From Macrococcus sp. DPC7161 (lineage in GTDB: Bacteria; Bacillota; Bacilli; Staphylococcales; Staphylococcaceae): DNA of 64,000 bases. The stretch spans positions 661,655 to 725,654 of the forward strand of contig NZ_SDSC01000001.1 in the NCBI RefSeq assembly GCF_004117835.1, written 5' to 3'. A model generated the notes under the pieces. That model worked only from the letters and a program-made list of their open reading frames with translations, did not search any database and had not been told where the DNA came from. This document shows positions 22,821-34,404 of this stretch, piece after piece. Position numbers and translations under genes: made by a program. Positions within the stretch are counted from its first letter, which is position 1. Every line of letters begins with the position of its first letter.

Positions 22821-22965
22821 GGAAATTAAGGTTATTTTAAGGTAAAACGCAATTTCTATCAAAATGACCTATAGTTATATAAAAATTCTACTAATAATTA
22901 TTGAAGTATGAACATATAAAAGCACAAATACATAAAAGTATAAAAAATATAATAATAATAATAAA

Positions 22966-22996
22966 ACAAAAACCACAAACACGAATGTGTTTGTGG
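22966..22996 (-). terminator. rpsU terminator
   Basis: CCACAAACAC (22973-22982) pairs perfectly with 22987-22996 across a GAAT loop; the minus-strand T-rich tail follows. It lies 31 bases after the rpsU stop. Confidence 0.88.
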
Positions 22997-23027
22997 CAAT
23001 ATTTAAATAATATTTGAGGGAGTCAAA

Positions 23028-23204
23028 TTATTTAAATTTACGTTTACGAGCTGCTTCTGATTTTTTCTTACGTTTAACACTTGGTTTTTCGTAGAATTCA
23101 CGTTTACGTACTTCTTGAATCGTACCGTTTTTAGAAACAGTACGTTTGAAACGACGTAGAGCATCTTCGATTGATTCGTTTTTACGAACTACAGTTTTAG
23201 ACAT
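23028..23204 (-). CDS. rpsU: Ribosomal protein bS21
   Basis: A 58-residue bS21 of the small ribosomal subunit, beginning [12 protein letters not shown] and ending in a Lys/Arg-rich tail ([15 protein letters not shown]). The GGAGGGAGG site lies 6 bases upstream. It has its own promoter and terminator, so it can be expressed apart from mtaB upstream. Confidence 0.96.
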   Translation of the reverse strand: MSKTVVRKNESIEDALRRFKRTVSKNGTIQEVRKREFYEKPSVKRKKKSEAARKRKFK

Positions 23205-23244
23205 TTAATTTCCCTCCCTCCAAATATCAACAAAACAAGTTTAA

Positions 23245-23262
23245 ACATAGAATATTCTATGT
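23245..23262 (-). promoter_or_regulatory. Perfect palindrome in the rpsU leader
   Basis: ACATAGAATATTCTATGT is an 18-bp perfect palindrome that begins about at the expected transcription start of rpsU. It could be a repressor operator or an RNA hairpin at the 5' end. I cannot assign a regulator. Confidence 0.6.
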
Positions 23263-23270
23263 ACTAAAAC

Positions 23271-23299
23271 ATTATATAATAACAAAAATTAATGGTCAA
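23271..23299 (-). promoter_or_regulatory. rpsU promoter
   Basis: On the minus strand, TTGACC (23299-23294) and TATAAT (23276-23271) with a 17-base spacer make a near-consensus SigA promoter just after the mtaB stop. Confidence 0.75.
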
Positions 23300-23308
23300 C
23301 ACTCTATT

Positions 23309-24664
23309 TTACATAGATGCCATTACATGATCGTTTTTACTTGAAAAAATATTGTTTTCAATCACTTTTACAAAAGTACCTTCATTAATCGGGTAACCTG
23401 CTTTTGTAACTTTTACTTTTACCAGTTGTCCAATAAGGTCTTCTTGACCTTCAAATTGGATTTTTAAATAATTATCACTATAACCTACTAATAAATTACC
23501 TTCTGAAGCTTTTTCTTCAGGAATCACTTCTAATACTTCACCTTCAAAACGACTCGCGTATTCTTTTGCAAGTTGATCTGAAAGTTCAATCAAGCGATGA
23601 ACACGTTCGTTTTTAACACTTTCATCAATTTGGTCAGTCATTCTTGCAGCTGGCGTTCCTGTTCTCATTGAATACGGAAAGACATGTAACTCACTAAATC
23701 CGTGATTTAAAATAAAATCATAAGTTTCTTGAAATTCTTCTTCAGTTTCTCCAGGGAATCCAACAATAACATCACTCGTAACAGCAAGTCCAGGCATAAT
23801 GGCATGTAACTTTTGCAATCTTTCAGAGAAGTGCGCCATCGTATATTTACGACGCATACGTTTTAATACTGTATCACTACCTGATTGTAATGGAATATGT
23901 AAGTGACGAACGACTTTTTCACTTTTATCGATTACATCGATGACTTCATCTGTTAATTGAGATGCCTCAATTGATGAAATACGAATACGTTTTAAACCAT
24001 CAATCGTTTCTAAATCACGTAATAATTGTGCTAAATTATAATCTTTTAAATCCTCACCATATCCACCAGTATGAATACCTGTTAGAACAATTTCTTGATA
24101 CCCTGATTGTACCAATTGTGTTGCTTGTCTAACAACCTCTTTAGGATCTCTAGAACGCATTAAACCACGCGCCCATGGAATAATACAAAACGTACAGAAA
24201 TTATTGCAACCTTCTTGTATTTTTAAAGATGCTCGCGTTCTATCTGTAAAATATGGTACGTCTAACTCTTCATATGTTCTATTTTTCATAATATTTGTAA
24301 CACCATTTATTGGTTTACGCTCAGTTCGATATTGTTCAATATATGGTAACATTTTATTACGATCTTGCGTACCCACAACAATATCTACACCTGGAATATC
24401 CATAATTTCAGCAGATGAAGTTTGTGCATAACAGCCAGTAACACAAATAACAGCATCTGGATTACGTCTAATGGCACGACGAATCACTTGACGACTCTTT
24501 TTATCTCCAGTATTTGTAACGGTACATGTATTAATGACATAAACGTCTGCATTTGTTTCAAAATCAACACGTTCATAATTCGCTTCTTTAAACAATTGCC
24601 AAATCGCTTCAGTTTCATAATGGTTTACTTTACATCCTAATGTATGAAAGGCAACAGTTGACAT
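23309..24664 (-). CDS. mtaB: MtaB, tRNA t6A37 methylthiotransferase
   Basis: A 451-residue radical SAM enzyme (Bacillus YqeV) that converts t6A to ms2t6A at tRNA position 37. The N-terminal cluster domain begins FHTLGCKVN and holds further Cys in NTCTVTN and TGCYAQ. The radical SAM motif CNNFCTFC is near 153-160, and a C-terminal TRAM domain ends before about residue 440. It is followed by rpsU with its own promoter. Confidence 0.94.
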   Translation of the reverse strand: MSTVAFHTLGCKVNHYETEAIWQLFKEANYERVDFETNADVYVINTCTVTNTGDKKSRQVIRRAIRRNPDAVICVTGCYAQTSSAEIMDIPGVDIVVGTQDRNKMLPYIEQYRTERKPINGVTNIMKNRTYEELDVPYFTDRTRASLKIQEGCNNFCTFCIIPWARGLMRSRDPKEVVRQATQLVQSGYQEIVLTGIHTGGYGEDLKDYNLAQLLRDLETIDGLKRIRISSIEASQLTDEVIDVIDKSEKVVRHLHIPLQSGSDTVLKRMRRKYTMAHFSERLQKLHAIMPGLAVTSDVIVGFPGETEEEFQETYDFILNHGFSELHVFPYSMRTGTPAARMTDQIDESVKNERVHRLIELSDQLAKEYASRFEGEVLEVIPEEKASEGNLLVGYSDNYLKIQFEGQEDLIGQLVKVKVTKAGYPINEGTFVKVIENNIFSSKNDHVMASM

Positions 24665-24754
24665 AGGTTCACCTCATTTAAAATTCTTTGCATTATATTA
24701 AAATACCATGAAACAGTTATTTTTTCAATGTGAATGATTGTACATTATAAATTA

Positions 24755-24791
24755 AAAAAGCAAACTCACTTTATAAAAAAAGTAAGTTTGC
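24755..24791 (-). terminator. Terminator after rsmE (end of heat-shock operon)
   Basis: GCAAACTCACT (24761-24771) pairs with 24781-24791 with one G/U wobble on the minus-strand RNA, followed by a T-run. It closes the hrcA-to-rsmE transcript. Confidence 0.85.
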
Positions 24792-24803
24792 TCGAAATTA
24801 GGC

Positions 24804-25541
24804 TTATTTAAGTTCTAATTGATAACTCATTGCTGATAATGCATAAAGAGGTGCTGTTTCTGCACGTAATATTCTAGGTCCTAAACCAATTGTTTGGCCA
24901 CCAAACATTGCAACCTCTTGTTCAGATAGTCCTCCCTCAGGGCCAAAAATAATGCATATAGATTGTCCTTGTTCTACACTATTTAATGCATTAACAAATG
25001 ATTTTGTTTCACCTGACTTTGCCACTTCTTCATAAGCAATAAAGACGTGATCAAATGATTGAATTTTTTCAACAAGTGCTTTTGAATTTTTGACAAATTC
25101 AATATTAGGAATCACTTGTCTATAACTTTGCTCTGCTGCTTCTTTTACAATCTTCTCAAAGCGCTCTATTTTTTTGTGCATCTTCTTGTCATCGACTTTA
25201 ATTATTGTTCGATCACTAATAAATGGGATAAACTTCGATGCGCCAAGTTCGGTTGCTTTTTGTATCATCCATTCGTATTTATCATTCTTTAATAATCCAC
25301 TTGCAATTGTAACTTGAACAGGCAGTTCAGTCTGAATATCCAATTGCTCTATCGTATGAAATGTGATTGTGTCTGCGATTTCAGTGATCTTACCAACCAT
25401 AACTGCATTATCAAAATTCACGATGAATTGATCATTTAGATTTTGTCGCATAACATTCTTGATATGATGTATATCATCTTTATCGATGATTTGATAGTGT
25501 TGATTCAATACGCCATCTGCATTTAAGAAGTATCTTTGCAT
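24804..25541 (-). CDS. rsmE: RsmE, 16S rRNA m3U1498 methyltransferase
   Basis: A 245-residue SPOUT methyltransferase. The N-terminal PUA-like domain is followed by the SPOUT knot with IIFGPEGGLSEQEV near 202-215 and LGPRILRAETA near 224-234. It starts one base after the prmA stop and ends the dnaK-type operon, as in Bacillus. Confidence 0.95.
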   Translation of the reverse strand: MQRYFLNADGVLNQHYQIIDKDDIHHIKNVMRQNLNDQFIVNFDNAVMVGKITEIADTITFHTIEQLDIQTELPVQVTIASGLLKNDKYEWMIQKATELGASKFIPFISDRTIIKVDDKKMHKKIERFEKIVKEAAEQSYRQVIPNIEFVKNSKALVEKIQSFDHVFIAYEEVAKSGETKSFVNALNSVEQGQSICIIFGPEGGLSEQEVAMFGGQTIGLGPRILRAETAPLYALSAMSYQLELK

Positions 25542-25542
25542 G

Positions 25543-26478
25543 TTATACCTCTTTTCTAGCTACGATTGCAACCCAACCTTTTTCACGCATGATTTCAACG
25601 ATTGTATAACCCACACGTTCTAAATGTTCCACAATCATTTGTTCTTTTTCATCAATAATACCTGAAGTAATGATTAGTCCATTTTCGTTCAATAGTGCAT
25701 AACTATCATCAATCATCATATCTACAATATGCGCTAAAATGTTAGCAAAAATAATATCTCTTTTCTTAGTCTCCCCAACTAATAAATTTCCAGGTTGTGC
25801 TTCTATAAAGTTCTCACAATGATTTTTCTTAAAGTTGTCAATCGCTACTTGAACTGCTACTTGATCTAAGTCTAATGCTTTAATATCTTTTGCCCCTAAC
25901 ATGTGTGCTGCAATTGATAATATCCCAGACCCAGTACCTACATCAATGACAGATTTGTTGGGTTGAACATATTTTTCTGCAAGCTTCAAACACATAGAAG
26001 TTGTAGCATGATCTCCTGTACCAAATGCCATTCCAGGATCTAAGTCAATAATTAATTCATCATCCGATTGTCTTTCATAAGTTTCCCAACTTGGTACAAC
26101 GACAAAGCGTTCTGATGCTTTAAATGCATGAAAATGATTTTTCCATTCATTTGCCCAATCTTCGTCTTCAATATCACCAGTACTAAATTCAAGTCTTGAA
26201 ACTGGTACATCTTTTAAATCATGAATTTTTTCTTTGATTTGATCAATAATCCCATCATTATAATCAAATTCAGAAAAATAGACTTTTACACGTACATCTT
26301 CTTCAGGATAATCATTCGGATCAAGTTCGTATATTTCACCGTAAGTTTCTATGCGACCGATTTCAAGTTCTTTACTGTCTTCAATTACGACGCCATTTGC
26401 ACCTACTTCATTTAGTATTTCTGCAATATATGGCTCTAATTCATGATTAATCATCATTGTGATTTCTTTATAATTCAT
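25543..26478 (-). CDS. prmA: PrmA, ribosomal protein L11 methyltransferase
   Basis: A 311-residue SAM-dependent protein methyltransferase acting on Lys residues of uL11. The N-terminal substrate-binding domain precedes the AFGTGDHATT segment and the SAM site VIDVGTGSGILSIAA near 175-190, with FANILA as motif IV. It lies 2 bases after dnaJ. Confidence 0.95.
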   Translation of the reverse strand: MNYKEITMMINHELEPYIAEILNEVGANGVVIEDSKELEIGRIETYGEIYELDPNDYPEEDVRVKVYFSEFDYNDGIIDQIKEKIHDLKDVPVSRLEFSTGDIEDEDWANEWKNHFHAFKASERFVVVPSWETYERQSDDELIIDLDPGMAFGTGDHATTSMCLKLAEKYVQPNKSVIDVGTGSGILSIAAHMLGAKDIKALDLDQVAVQVAIDNFKKNHCENFIEAQPGNLLVGETKKRDIIFANILAHIVDMMIDDSYALLNENGLIITSGIIDEKEQMIVEHLERVGYTIVEIMREKGWVAIVARKEV

Positions 26479-26480
26479 AT

Positions 26481-27599
26481 TTATTCTCCTTTAAAGAAGC
26501 GTTTTGTCTTATCGAAGAAATTTGATGGCTGTTCTGTTATATCTGTGCCATCAATTTCTGCAAATTCTCTTAATAATTCTGCTTGACGATTTGTCATTTT
26601 TACAGGTGTTTTAACATTAACTGTTACGTATAAGTCACCTTGGCCATAGCCATGAACATTTTTAACACCTTTATCTCGTAATCTAAAACGTTTACCTGTT
26701 TGGGTACCCGCAGGAATTGTTAATACAACTTTACCTGTCAATGTTGGCACTTCTATTTCATCACCTAAAGCTGCCTGAGCGATTGTTAAATCTAATTTAT
26801 AGAATAAATCGTCACCTTCACGCTCAAATTTATCACTTGGCATAACACGGAACACAACATATAAATCACCTTGAGGTCCACCGTTGATACCTGGTTCACC
26901 TTGACCAGATAAACGGATTTGTTGGCCATTATCAACACCAGCTGGTACATTGACTTTGATTTTTACTGTTTTCACGACGCGACCTGTTCCATGACAGTCA
27001 TGACATTTCTCTTCGAATGTTTTACCTGTCCCACTACAGTCAGGACACGTTCTTTCTGTTCTAACTCGTCCAAACGGTGTATTTTGTTCAACATGAACTT
27101 GACCACGACCATGACATGTTTGACATGTATTCACTTTTGTACCCGGTTTCGCACCTGACCCATTACATGTATCACATGCTACTTCTTTTTTCACTGAAAT
27201 TTCTTTTTCAACACCAAATACCGCTTCTTCAAATGAAACGTTCATTTGATATTGAAGATCATCACCTTTACGTGGTGCGTTCGGATCACGTCTTGCGCCA
27301 CCACCAAAGAAGCTTGAAAAGATATCTTCAAAACCACCGAAACCACCGAAATCAGCACCACCAAAGCCTGCACCTTGACCCATTCCGGCATGACCAAATT
27401 GATCATATTGTGCTTTCTTTTGCTCATCACTTAATACTTCATATGCTTCTGCAATTTCCTTAAATTTCTCATCAGCATCTGGCTCTTTATTGATATCAGG
27501 ATGATATTTCTTTGATAATTTTTTATATGCACGTTTAATTTCTTCTTTAGATGCACCTTTTTGAAGTCCTAATACTTCATAATAATCTCTTTTAGCCAC
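26481..27599 (-). CDS. dnaJ: Chaperone DnaJ
   Basis: A 372-residue type I Hsp40. The J domain carries HPD near 32-34, a Gly/Phe-rich linker follows, and four zinc repeats of the CxxCxGxG type ([32 protein letters not shown]) precede the C-terminal substrate domains. I chose GTG at 27599 (protein [11 protein letters not shown]), since AAGGAG lies 7 bases upstream, while an in-frame ATG at 27605 would be only 1 base from that site. Confidence 0.96.
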   Translation of the reverse strand: MAKRDYYEVLGLQKGASKEEIKRAYKKLSKKYHPDINKEPDADEKFKEIAEAYEVLSDEQKKAQYDQFGHAGMGQGAGFGGADFGGFGGFEDIFSSFFGGGARRDPNAPRKGDDLQYQMNVSFEEAVFGVEKEISVKKEVACDTCNGSGAKPGTKVNTCQTCHGRGQVHVEQNTPFGRVRTERTCPDCSGTGKTFEEKCHDCHGTGRVVKTVKIKVNVPAGVDNGQQIRLSGQGEPGINGGPQGDLYVVFRVMPSDKFEREGDDLFYKLDLTIAQAALGDEIEVPTLTGKVVLTIPAGTQTGKRFRLRDKGVKNVHGYGQGDLYVTVNVKTPVKMTNRQAELLREFAEIDGTDITEQPSNFFDKTKRFFKGE

Positions 27600-27655
27600 A
27601 TTCATTCTCCTTTTTAAATTCTATTACACTATATCAGTTTATATCTTTTTTTAAA

Positions 27656-27690
27656 AGAAAAAGCCAAAGCCAATAAATTGACTTTGACTT
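27656..27690 (-). terminator. Wobble-containing hairpin between dnaK and dnaJ
   Basis: 13 base pairs (27661-27673 with 27678-27690), two of which are G/U wobbles only on the minus-strand RNA, are followed by a T-rich run. It probably gives partial termination, so that dnaK is made in excess over dnaJ, and may protect the dnaK 3' end. Confidence 0.6.
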
Positions 27691-27702
27691 CATCTGTTCA
27701 TA

Positions 27703-29583
<1,881 letters not shown>

Positions 29584-29590
29584 TCAACGA

Positions 29591-30178
29591 TTACTCGTTT
29601 ACTTTTACCATCGATGCACGTAAAACGCGCTCTTTTAATTTATAGCCTTTTTGTAATTCTTCTAAAACAATACCTGATGCTTTTTCAGGATTACTTTCTT
29701 GCATCACAGCTTGATGGAAATTAGGATCAAACGGTTGATCAAGGGCTTCTATCACTTCAAGACCGTTTTCTTTCAGTGAATTTAATAAGCTTTCATAAAC
29801 CATCTCTACACCTTTATGTAAAGATTTGAATTCTGCACTTTCACCTTTTTGTGCTAATGCACGTTCGATATTATCAAGTGCAGGTAAAATGTCTCTTAAA
29901 ACACTTTGAGAACGATAAGCACGTTCAGTATCTAATTCTGCACGTGTTCTCTTTTTGTAGTTTTCAAATTCTGCATACAATCTTAAATATTTCTCTTCAG
30001 CTTGTTGCAATTTTTCAGTCAACTCATTTACTTCATCGTTTGATGATGTTTCTTCAGTTGCTGCTTCATTTACAATCTCTTCATTTATCTCAGATGCTTC
30101 TTCACTGATTGTTTCATTAAGATCCTTTTCTGTTTCGTTTAATTTCTCTTCATCTATGTGCTTTTCTTCTTTAGACAA
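29591..30178 (-). CDS. grpE: Nucleotide exchange factor GrpE
   Basis: A 195-residue GrpE that releases ADP from DnaK. The first 60 residues are very acidic, a long coiled coil follows (about 55-100), and the C-terminal beta domain carries [10 protein letters not shown]. Translation starts at TTG 8 bases after AAAGGAGG. It lies 16 bases after hrcA. Confidence 0.95.
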   Translation of the reverse strand: MSKEEKHIDEEKLNETEKDLNETISEEASEINEEIVNEAATEETSSNDEVNELTEKLQQAEEKYLRLYAEFENYKKRTRAELDTERAYRSQSVLRDILPALDNIERALAQKGESAEFKSLHKGVEMVYESLLNSLKENGLEVIEALDQPFDPNFHQAVMQESNPEKASGIVLEELQKGYKLKERVLRASMVKVNE

Positions 30179-30194
30179 TCAAATTGCCTCCTTT

Positions 30195-31127
30195 TTATAG
30201 TTGTCGATAAACATTCATTAGATGATGAAATACCTTTTTGTAACTCATATTTGTAGGTCCAATAACGGCAATTTTACCTTGTTGATGCTTAACCTTTAAA
30301 GGCGCAGATACGATAGAAATACCATTTAATACTGGATCAATTTCACTACCATGAGTTAAAAATAATTTCTCATCATTCAATTTCTGAATTAGCGTATCAA
30401 TATGATTGGATTCGATTAATTTTAAGGTTTCTTTAACTGCATTTAAATTATCCGGCCCCATCATATCATATAGATACTCTCTTCCTTCAAAATACAATGA
30501 TTGTTTTGTTGATTGTGTTTTTTTTACGATTTCTCTTTTTAAATAGCTCAAAGGTAATTGCTTAATATTTTGGGGCAATTCACCTGGACCCATTTCAGAT
30601 AATCGCACTAAATTCTCATTTAAGTAATTATTAAGTCTTTCAAGCTCTTGACGTGTTAAACGTACTTGCCATGAAATTTGTTGATGTTCAACTTGTCCAT
30701 TTTTATAGACGATAATTAACACTAATTTAGTAGGTGTTAAATAGGTCAAATGGATTTGTGAAATCGCTTCTGAATCGGTTACTAAACTGGCAGCAACTGA
30801 TAAATAATGTGTTTCATTCGCAATCGCTCTAGCAAGTGATTGAAAGTCGATTTGATGATCGAATTGTTTTTCTGTGAAACGATCATCATTTTGCAGCGTT
30901 TCAACATAAAATTTATAACCCGCTTCCGAAGGCATTCTACCAGAAGATGAATGTGTCTTTTCAATCAATCCAAATTCCTCTAATTTTTTCATTTCTGCCC
31001 TTATCGTTGCGGCAGAAACATTTAATTGATGTGAATCAAGTAATGCCTTTGAACCGATTGGTGTGCCGCTGTCAACAAAATCTTCAACAATTACGTTTAA
31101 CAAATGTAATTGTCTATCTGTTAGCAT
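30195..31127 (-). CDS. hrcA: Heat-shock repressor HrcA
   Basis: A 310-residue repressor that binds CIRCE with help from GroEL. Residues about 1-70 are a winged helix (VSAATIRAEMKKLEEFGLIEKTHSSSGR pattern, with SAATIR as the recognition helix), followed by a GAF-like domain and an inserted dimerisation segment. It is the first gene of the operon and is autoregulated through the operator just upstream. Confidence 0.96.
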   Translation of the reverse strand: MLTDRQLHLLNVIVEDFVDSGTPIGSKALLDSHQLNVSAATIRAEMKKLEEFGLIEKTHSSSGRMPSEAGYKFYVETLQNDDRFTEKQFDHQIDFQSLARAIANETHYLSVAASLVTDSEAISQIHLTYLTPTKLVLIIVYKNGQVEHQQISWQVRLTRQELERLNNYLNENLVRLSEMGPGELPQNIKQLPLSYLKREIVKKTQSTKQSLYFEGREYLYDMMGPDNLNAVKETLKLIESNHIDTLIQKLNDEKLFLTHGSEIDPVLNGISIVSAPLKVKHQQGKIAVIGPTNMSYKKVFHHLMNVYRQL

Positions 31128-31138
31128 ATTTCACCTCT

Positions 31139-31165
31139 TTAGCACTCTATTACCTCAAGTGCTAA
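31139..31165. promoter_or_regulatory. CIRCE operator of hrcA operon
   Basis: TTAGCACTC-N9-AAGTGCTAA matches the CIRCE consensus with one mismatch in the second arm. It lies between the promoter and hrcA, the expected place for HrcA autoregulation. Confidence 0.95.
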
Positions 31166-31169
31166 TATT

Positions 31170-31199
31170 AATTTATCAAATTGGTCAAAGTATGTCAAT
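31170..31199 (-). promoter_or_regulatory. hrcA operon promoter with probable CtsR box
   Basis: On the minus strand, TTGACA (31198-31193) and TAAATT (31175-31170) have a 17-base spacer. On the plus strand, GGTCAAA-GTA-TGTCAAT (31183-31199) resembles the CtsR tandem heptad and overlaps the -35. Dual HrcA and CtsR control of this operon is known in S. aureus. Confidence 0.7.
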
Positions 31200-31232
31200 T
31201 TTTTATGCTCACGTATTTAAAAAATATTAAAA

Positions 31233-31270
31233 CAAAAAAAGTATTCGCTAAATCGTTAGCAAATACTTTT
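31233..31270 (-). terminator. hemW terminator
   Basis: An AAAAGTATT/AATACTTTT and GCTAA/TTAGC stem with one mismatch (31237-31270) overlaps the hemW stop. A T-run follows on the minus strand. Confidence 0.75.
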
Positions 31271-32366
31271 CAAATACATCATTACCTATCATTCTTCCCT
31301 GCTGGGTTAAACGCACATGATTGTTCACTATTTCTATTAATTGATCTTTAATAAGTTGATTAGTCACTTTACCAAAAACTTCATCAAAAGACTTTTGATA
31401 TCTTTGATTAAACACTTCAATAGATATACCTTTATTTAATCGCAATCCTAAAAACATAAATTCTTCCATTGATGCCATTTCATCCACTGGAATACGTTCT
31501 TTTACAACATTTTGATGTTGTTGCATCGCTTTGATATAGTGCGGAACTGGTGCAATATTATAATAACGTTCTCCATTAATATAGCCATGGCTTCCAGCAC
31601 CTGCACCAAAATACGTTTTATTCTCCCAATACACTTGATTATGAATGGATTCATGTCCAGGTTTTGCATAATTTGATATTTCATATTGATAAAACCCATG
31701 TGCATTTAATATTTGCATCGTCGTTTCATACATTGATTTTGCTAAATTATCGTCACTCATTTGAAGCAATCCTTTTCTATACATATTATAAAATTGCGTT
31801 TTGGGTTCTAAAATTAATGAGTAACTTGATATATGATCAATGTCCATTTGAACTGCCTTTATTAAGTCAGACTTCATTTCATCGATTGTTTGTGTTGGTA
31901 AATGGTACATCAAATCTAAACTAACAGATGGAATCCCCCATTTTTTTGCAGCATTTACGGCATTATAAATATCATTTTCTTGATGTGTTCGTCCTAAGCT
32001 CTTTAATAAGCGTTCATTAAATGTTTGAACACCTAAACTTAATCGATTAACGCCAAAATCCTTCATTAACTTAATTTTCTGTTCTGTTAATTCGTCTGGG
32101 TTTGCTTCAATCGTAAATTCAGTAAGTATTTCAAATTTGTTCTGGATGTATGTCAATAACTTAGTCAGTTGTGTTTCGTTTAGTGCGGTTGGTGTACCAC
32201 CACCTATAAATACTGTATTAAGTTGTTCATCTTGAATTTGATCTAATTCTTGTATTAAACAATCAATATAAGCATCAACTGGTTGGTTTTTAATTAAAAA
32301 CTTATTAAAGTCACAGTAAGTACATATGCGATTACAAAACGGAATATGAATATATAAACTATTCAT
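31248..32366 (-). CDS. hemW: HemW-like radical SAM heme chaperone
   Basis: A 372-residue radical SAM protein with the motif CNRICTYC near residues 11-18, followed by Phe, and the C-terminal HemN_C-like domain. It resembles HemN, but it lacks an N-terminal extension with extra cofactor residues and sits between lepA and hrcA, the position of HemW. HemW delivers heme rather than oxidising coproporphyrinogen; annotation as oxygen-independent coproporphyrinogen oxidase would be an old mistake. Confidence 0.88.
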   Translation of the reverse strand: MNSLYIHIPFCNRICTYCDFNKFLIKNQPVDAYIDCLIQELDQIQDEQLNTVFIGGGTPTALNETQLTKLLTYIQNKFEILTEFTIEANPDELTEQKIKLMKDFGVNRLSLGVQTFNERLLKSLGRTHQENDIYNAVNAAKKWGIPSVSLDLMYHLPTQTIDEMKSDLIKAVQMDIDHISSYSLILEPKTQFYNMYRKGLLQMSDDNLAKSMYETTMQILNAHGFYQYEISNYAKPGHESIHNQVYWENKTYFGAGAGSHGYINGERYYNIAPVPHYIKAMQQHQNVVKERIPVDEMASMEEFMFLGLRLNKGISIEVFNQRYQKSFDEVFGKVTNQLIKDQLIEIVNNHVRLTQQGRMIGNDVFEKYLLTI

Positions 32367-32383
32367 GCATACCTCCTAATAAT

Positions 32384-32408
32384 AAAAGACTGGGTTGATA
32401 CCAGTCTC
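32384..32408 (-). terminator. Hairpin between lepA and hemW
   Basis: GACTGG (32388-32393) pairs with CCAGTC (32401-32406), followed by TTTTATTATT on the minus strand. It lies directly after the lepA stop and may only partly stop transcription into hemW. Confidence 0.65.
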
Positions 32409-34232
32409 TTAATCTTCATCCATTTTTAACACTGCTAAGAATGCATCTTGTGGAATCTCTACCGATCCAACAGCTTTCATTTTCGCTTTACCAGCTTTTT
32501 GTTTTTCTAATAATTTACGTTTACGCGAAATATCTCCACCGTAACATTTTGCAAGTACGTTCTTACCAATTGATTTGATATTTGTTCTTGCAATTATTTT
32601 TTGACCAATGGCTGCTTGCACAGGTACTTCAAATTGTTGACGCGGAATTAATGTTTTTAATTTTTCAACGATGACTTTACCACGTTCATACGCAAAATCT
32701 CTATGAACGATGAAACTTAAAGCATCCACTGTATCCCCGTTTAAAAGAATATCCATTTTTACCAATCGACTTTCTTTATAACCAATTAATTCATAATCAA
32801 AAGATGCATAACCTTTTGTATTTGATTTTAATTGATCAAAGAAGTCAAATACAACTTCTGATAACGGCACTTCATAAATGATATTCACACGGATATCATC
32901 TAAATAATCCATCGTTTGGAAAATACCACGTTTCTTTTGACATAATTCCATGACTGCACCAACGTAATCGTTTGGCACCATAATGCTTGCTTTCACATAA
33001 GGTTCATAAATTTTATCAATCTTTTGTGGGTCAGGCATTTTAGAAGGATTATCAACGATGATTTCAGATCCATCTGTCATACCACATTTATAAATAACAC
33101 TTGGTGCTGTTGCAATCAACTCAATACCAAACTCACGTTCAATACGTTCTTGAATGATTTCCATATGTAATAAACCTAAGAATCCCACACGGAAACCAAA
33201 TCCTAAAGCTTGTGATGTTTCTGCTTCAAATTCTAAAGAAGCATCATTTAATTGTAGTTTCTCAAGTGCCTCTCTTAAATCATTATATTTACCAGTATCG
33301 ATTGGATAAATACCACAGAATACCATCGGATTCATTTTTTTATAACCTTGTAACGGTTCCGGTGCTGGACGATCTGCGTGTGTAATCGTATCACCGACAC
33401 GAGAATCCCCTACATTTTTAATAGATGCTGTAATATAACCTACATCACCAACTGTTAACTCAGCTACAGGTAATTGTTTTGGCGTATTTATACCAACTTC
33501 AACAACTTCAAATTCTTTTCCTGTCGCCATCATTTTAATTTTATCGCCAGCTTTAACCGTACCATCCATAATACGAATAGATGAGATAACACCGCGATAA
33601 GCATCGAATGCACTATCAAAGATTAAAGCTTTTAAAGGTGCTTCTGGATCTCCCATTGGCGCGGGTACTTTCTCAACGATTTGTTCTAAAATTTCATCAA
33701 TTCCAATGTTTGCTTTTGCTGATGCTAGTACCGCTTCACTTGCATCTAAACCAATCACGTCTTCAATTTCTTGACGAACACGTTCAGGCTCCGCTGCAGG
33801 TAAATCAATTTTATTAATAACTGGTAAAAGTTCTAAATCATTATCCAAAGCTAAATATACGTTTGCTAATGTTTGTGCTTCAATACCTTGTGCTGCATCT
33901 ACAACAAGAATTGCACCTTCACATGCTGCTAAACTTCTTGATACTTCATATGTGAAATCGACATGTCCAGGCGTATCGATTAAATGGAAAATATATGTTT
34001 CACCATCTTTAGCTGTATAATTTAATTGAACAGCATTTAATTTAATCGTAATACCACGTTCACGCTCTAAATCCATTGAATCTAGTAATTGAGATTTCAT
34101 TTCTCTAGATGCAACCGATTTTGTATTTTCTAATATTCTATCCGCTAATGTAGACTTTCCGTGGTCTATATGAGCAATAATAGAGAAGTTTCTTATTTTT
34201 TCTTGCCTTTTTAATCGATCATTATTGTTCAT
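32409..34232 (-). CDS. lepA: Elongation factor 4 (LepA)
   Basis: A 607-residue ribosome-associated GTPase. G1 is AHIDHGKST near 20-28, G3 is DTPGH, and G4 is NKID. EF-G-like domains follow, and the LepA-specific C-terminal domain ends in [15 protein letters not shown] and a short acidic tail. Length matches the family. It is divergent from rpsT. Confidence 0.97.
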   Translation of the reverse strand: MNNNDRLKRQEKIRNFSIIAHIDHGKSTLADRILENTKSVASREMKSQLLDSMDLERERGITIKLNAVQLNYTAKDGETYIFHLIDTPGHVDFTYEVSRSLAACEGAILVVDAAQGIEAQTLANVYLALDNDLELLPVINKIDLPAAEPERVRQEIEDVIGLDASEAVLASAKANIGIDEILEQIVEKVPAPMGDPEAPLKALIFDSAFDAYRGVISSIRIMDGTVKAGDKIKMMATGKEFEVVEVGINTPKQLPVAELTVGDVGYITASIKNVGDSRVGDTITHADRPAPEPLQGYKKMNPMVFCGIYPIDTGKYNDLREALEKLQLNDASLEFEAETSQALGFGFRVGFLGLLHMEIIQERIEREFGIELIATAPSVIYKCGMTDGSEIIVDNPSKMPDPQKIDKIYEPYVKASIMVPNDYVGAVMELCQKKRGIFQTMDYLDDIRVNIIYEVPLSEVVFDFFDQLKSNTKGYASFDYELIGYKESRLVKMDILLNGDTVDALSFIVHRDFAYERGKVIVEKLKTLIPRQQFEVPVQAAIGQKIIARTNIKSIGKNVLAKCYGGDISRKRKLLEKQKAGKAKMKAVGSVEIPQDAFLAVLKMDED

Positions 34233-34315
34233 TAAATGTCCAACTTTCTTTCATAGTCATTAAATAAGATTATATCAACATAATCAAATGACTTCAATCA
34301 GTTTTAAAATATACA

Positions 34316-34344
34316 TTGCAACTATGCCAACTATTTGTTAAAAT
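34316..34344 (+). promoter_or_regulatory. rpsT promoter
   Basis: TTGCAA (34316-34321) and TAAAAT (34339-34344) with a 17-base spacer give a leader of about 55 bases before rpsT. Confidence 0.7.
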
Positions 34345-34404
34345 ATTTCTTGTTGCAATCAAATTCTAATTTGAGCTGAACGAACTTTTTTAGGAGGTGA
34401 CATT

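Noticed and set aside
26919..27463. Long open frames antisense to dnaJ, including one of 128 codons
   Set aside because: They lie wholly within dnaJ, have no ribosome binding site, and their His/Leu/Cys-rich composition is the mirror of DnaJ codons.
31248..32366. Annotation of the radical SAM gene as coproporphyrinogen III oxidase (hemN)
   Set aside because: Its size, motif start and place beside lepA and hrcA fit the heme chaperone HemW, which lacks that activity.
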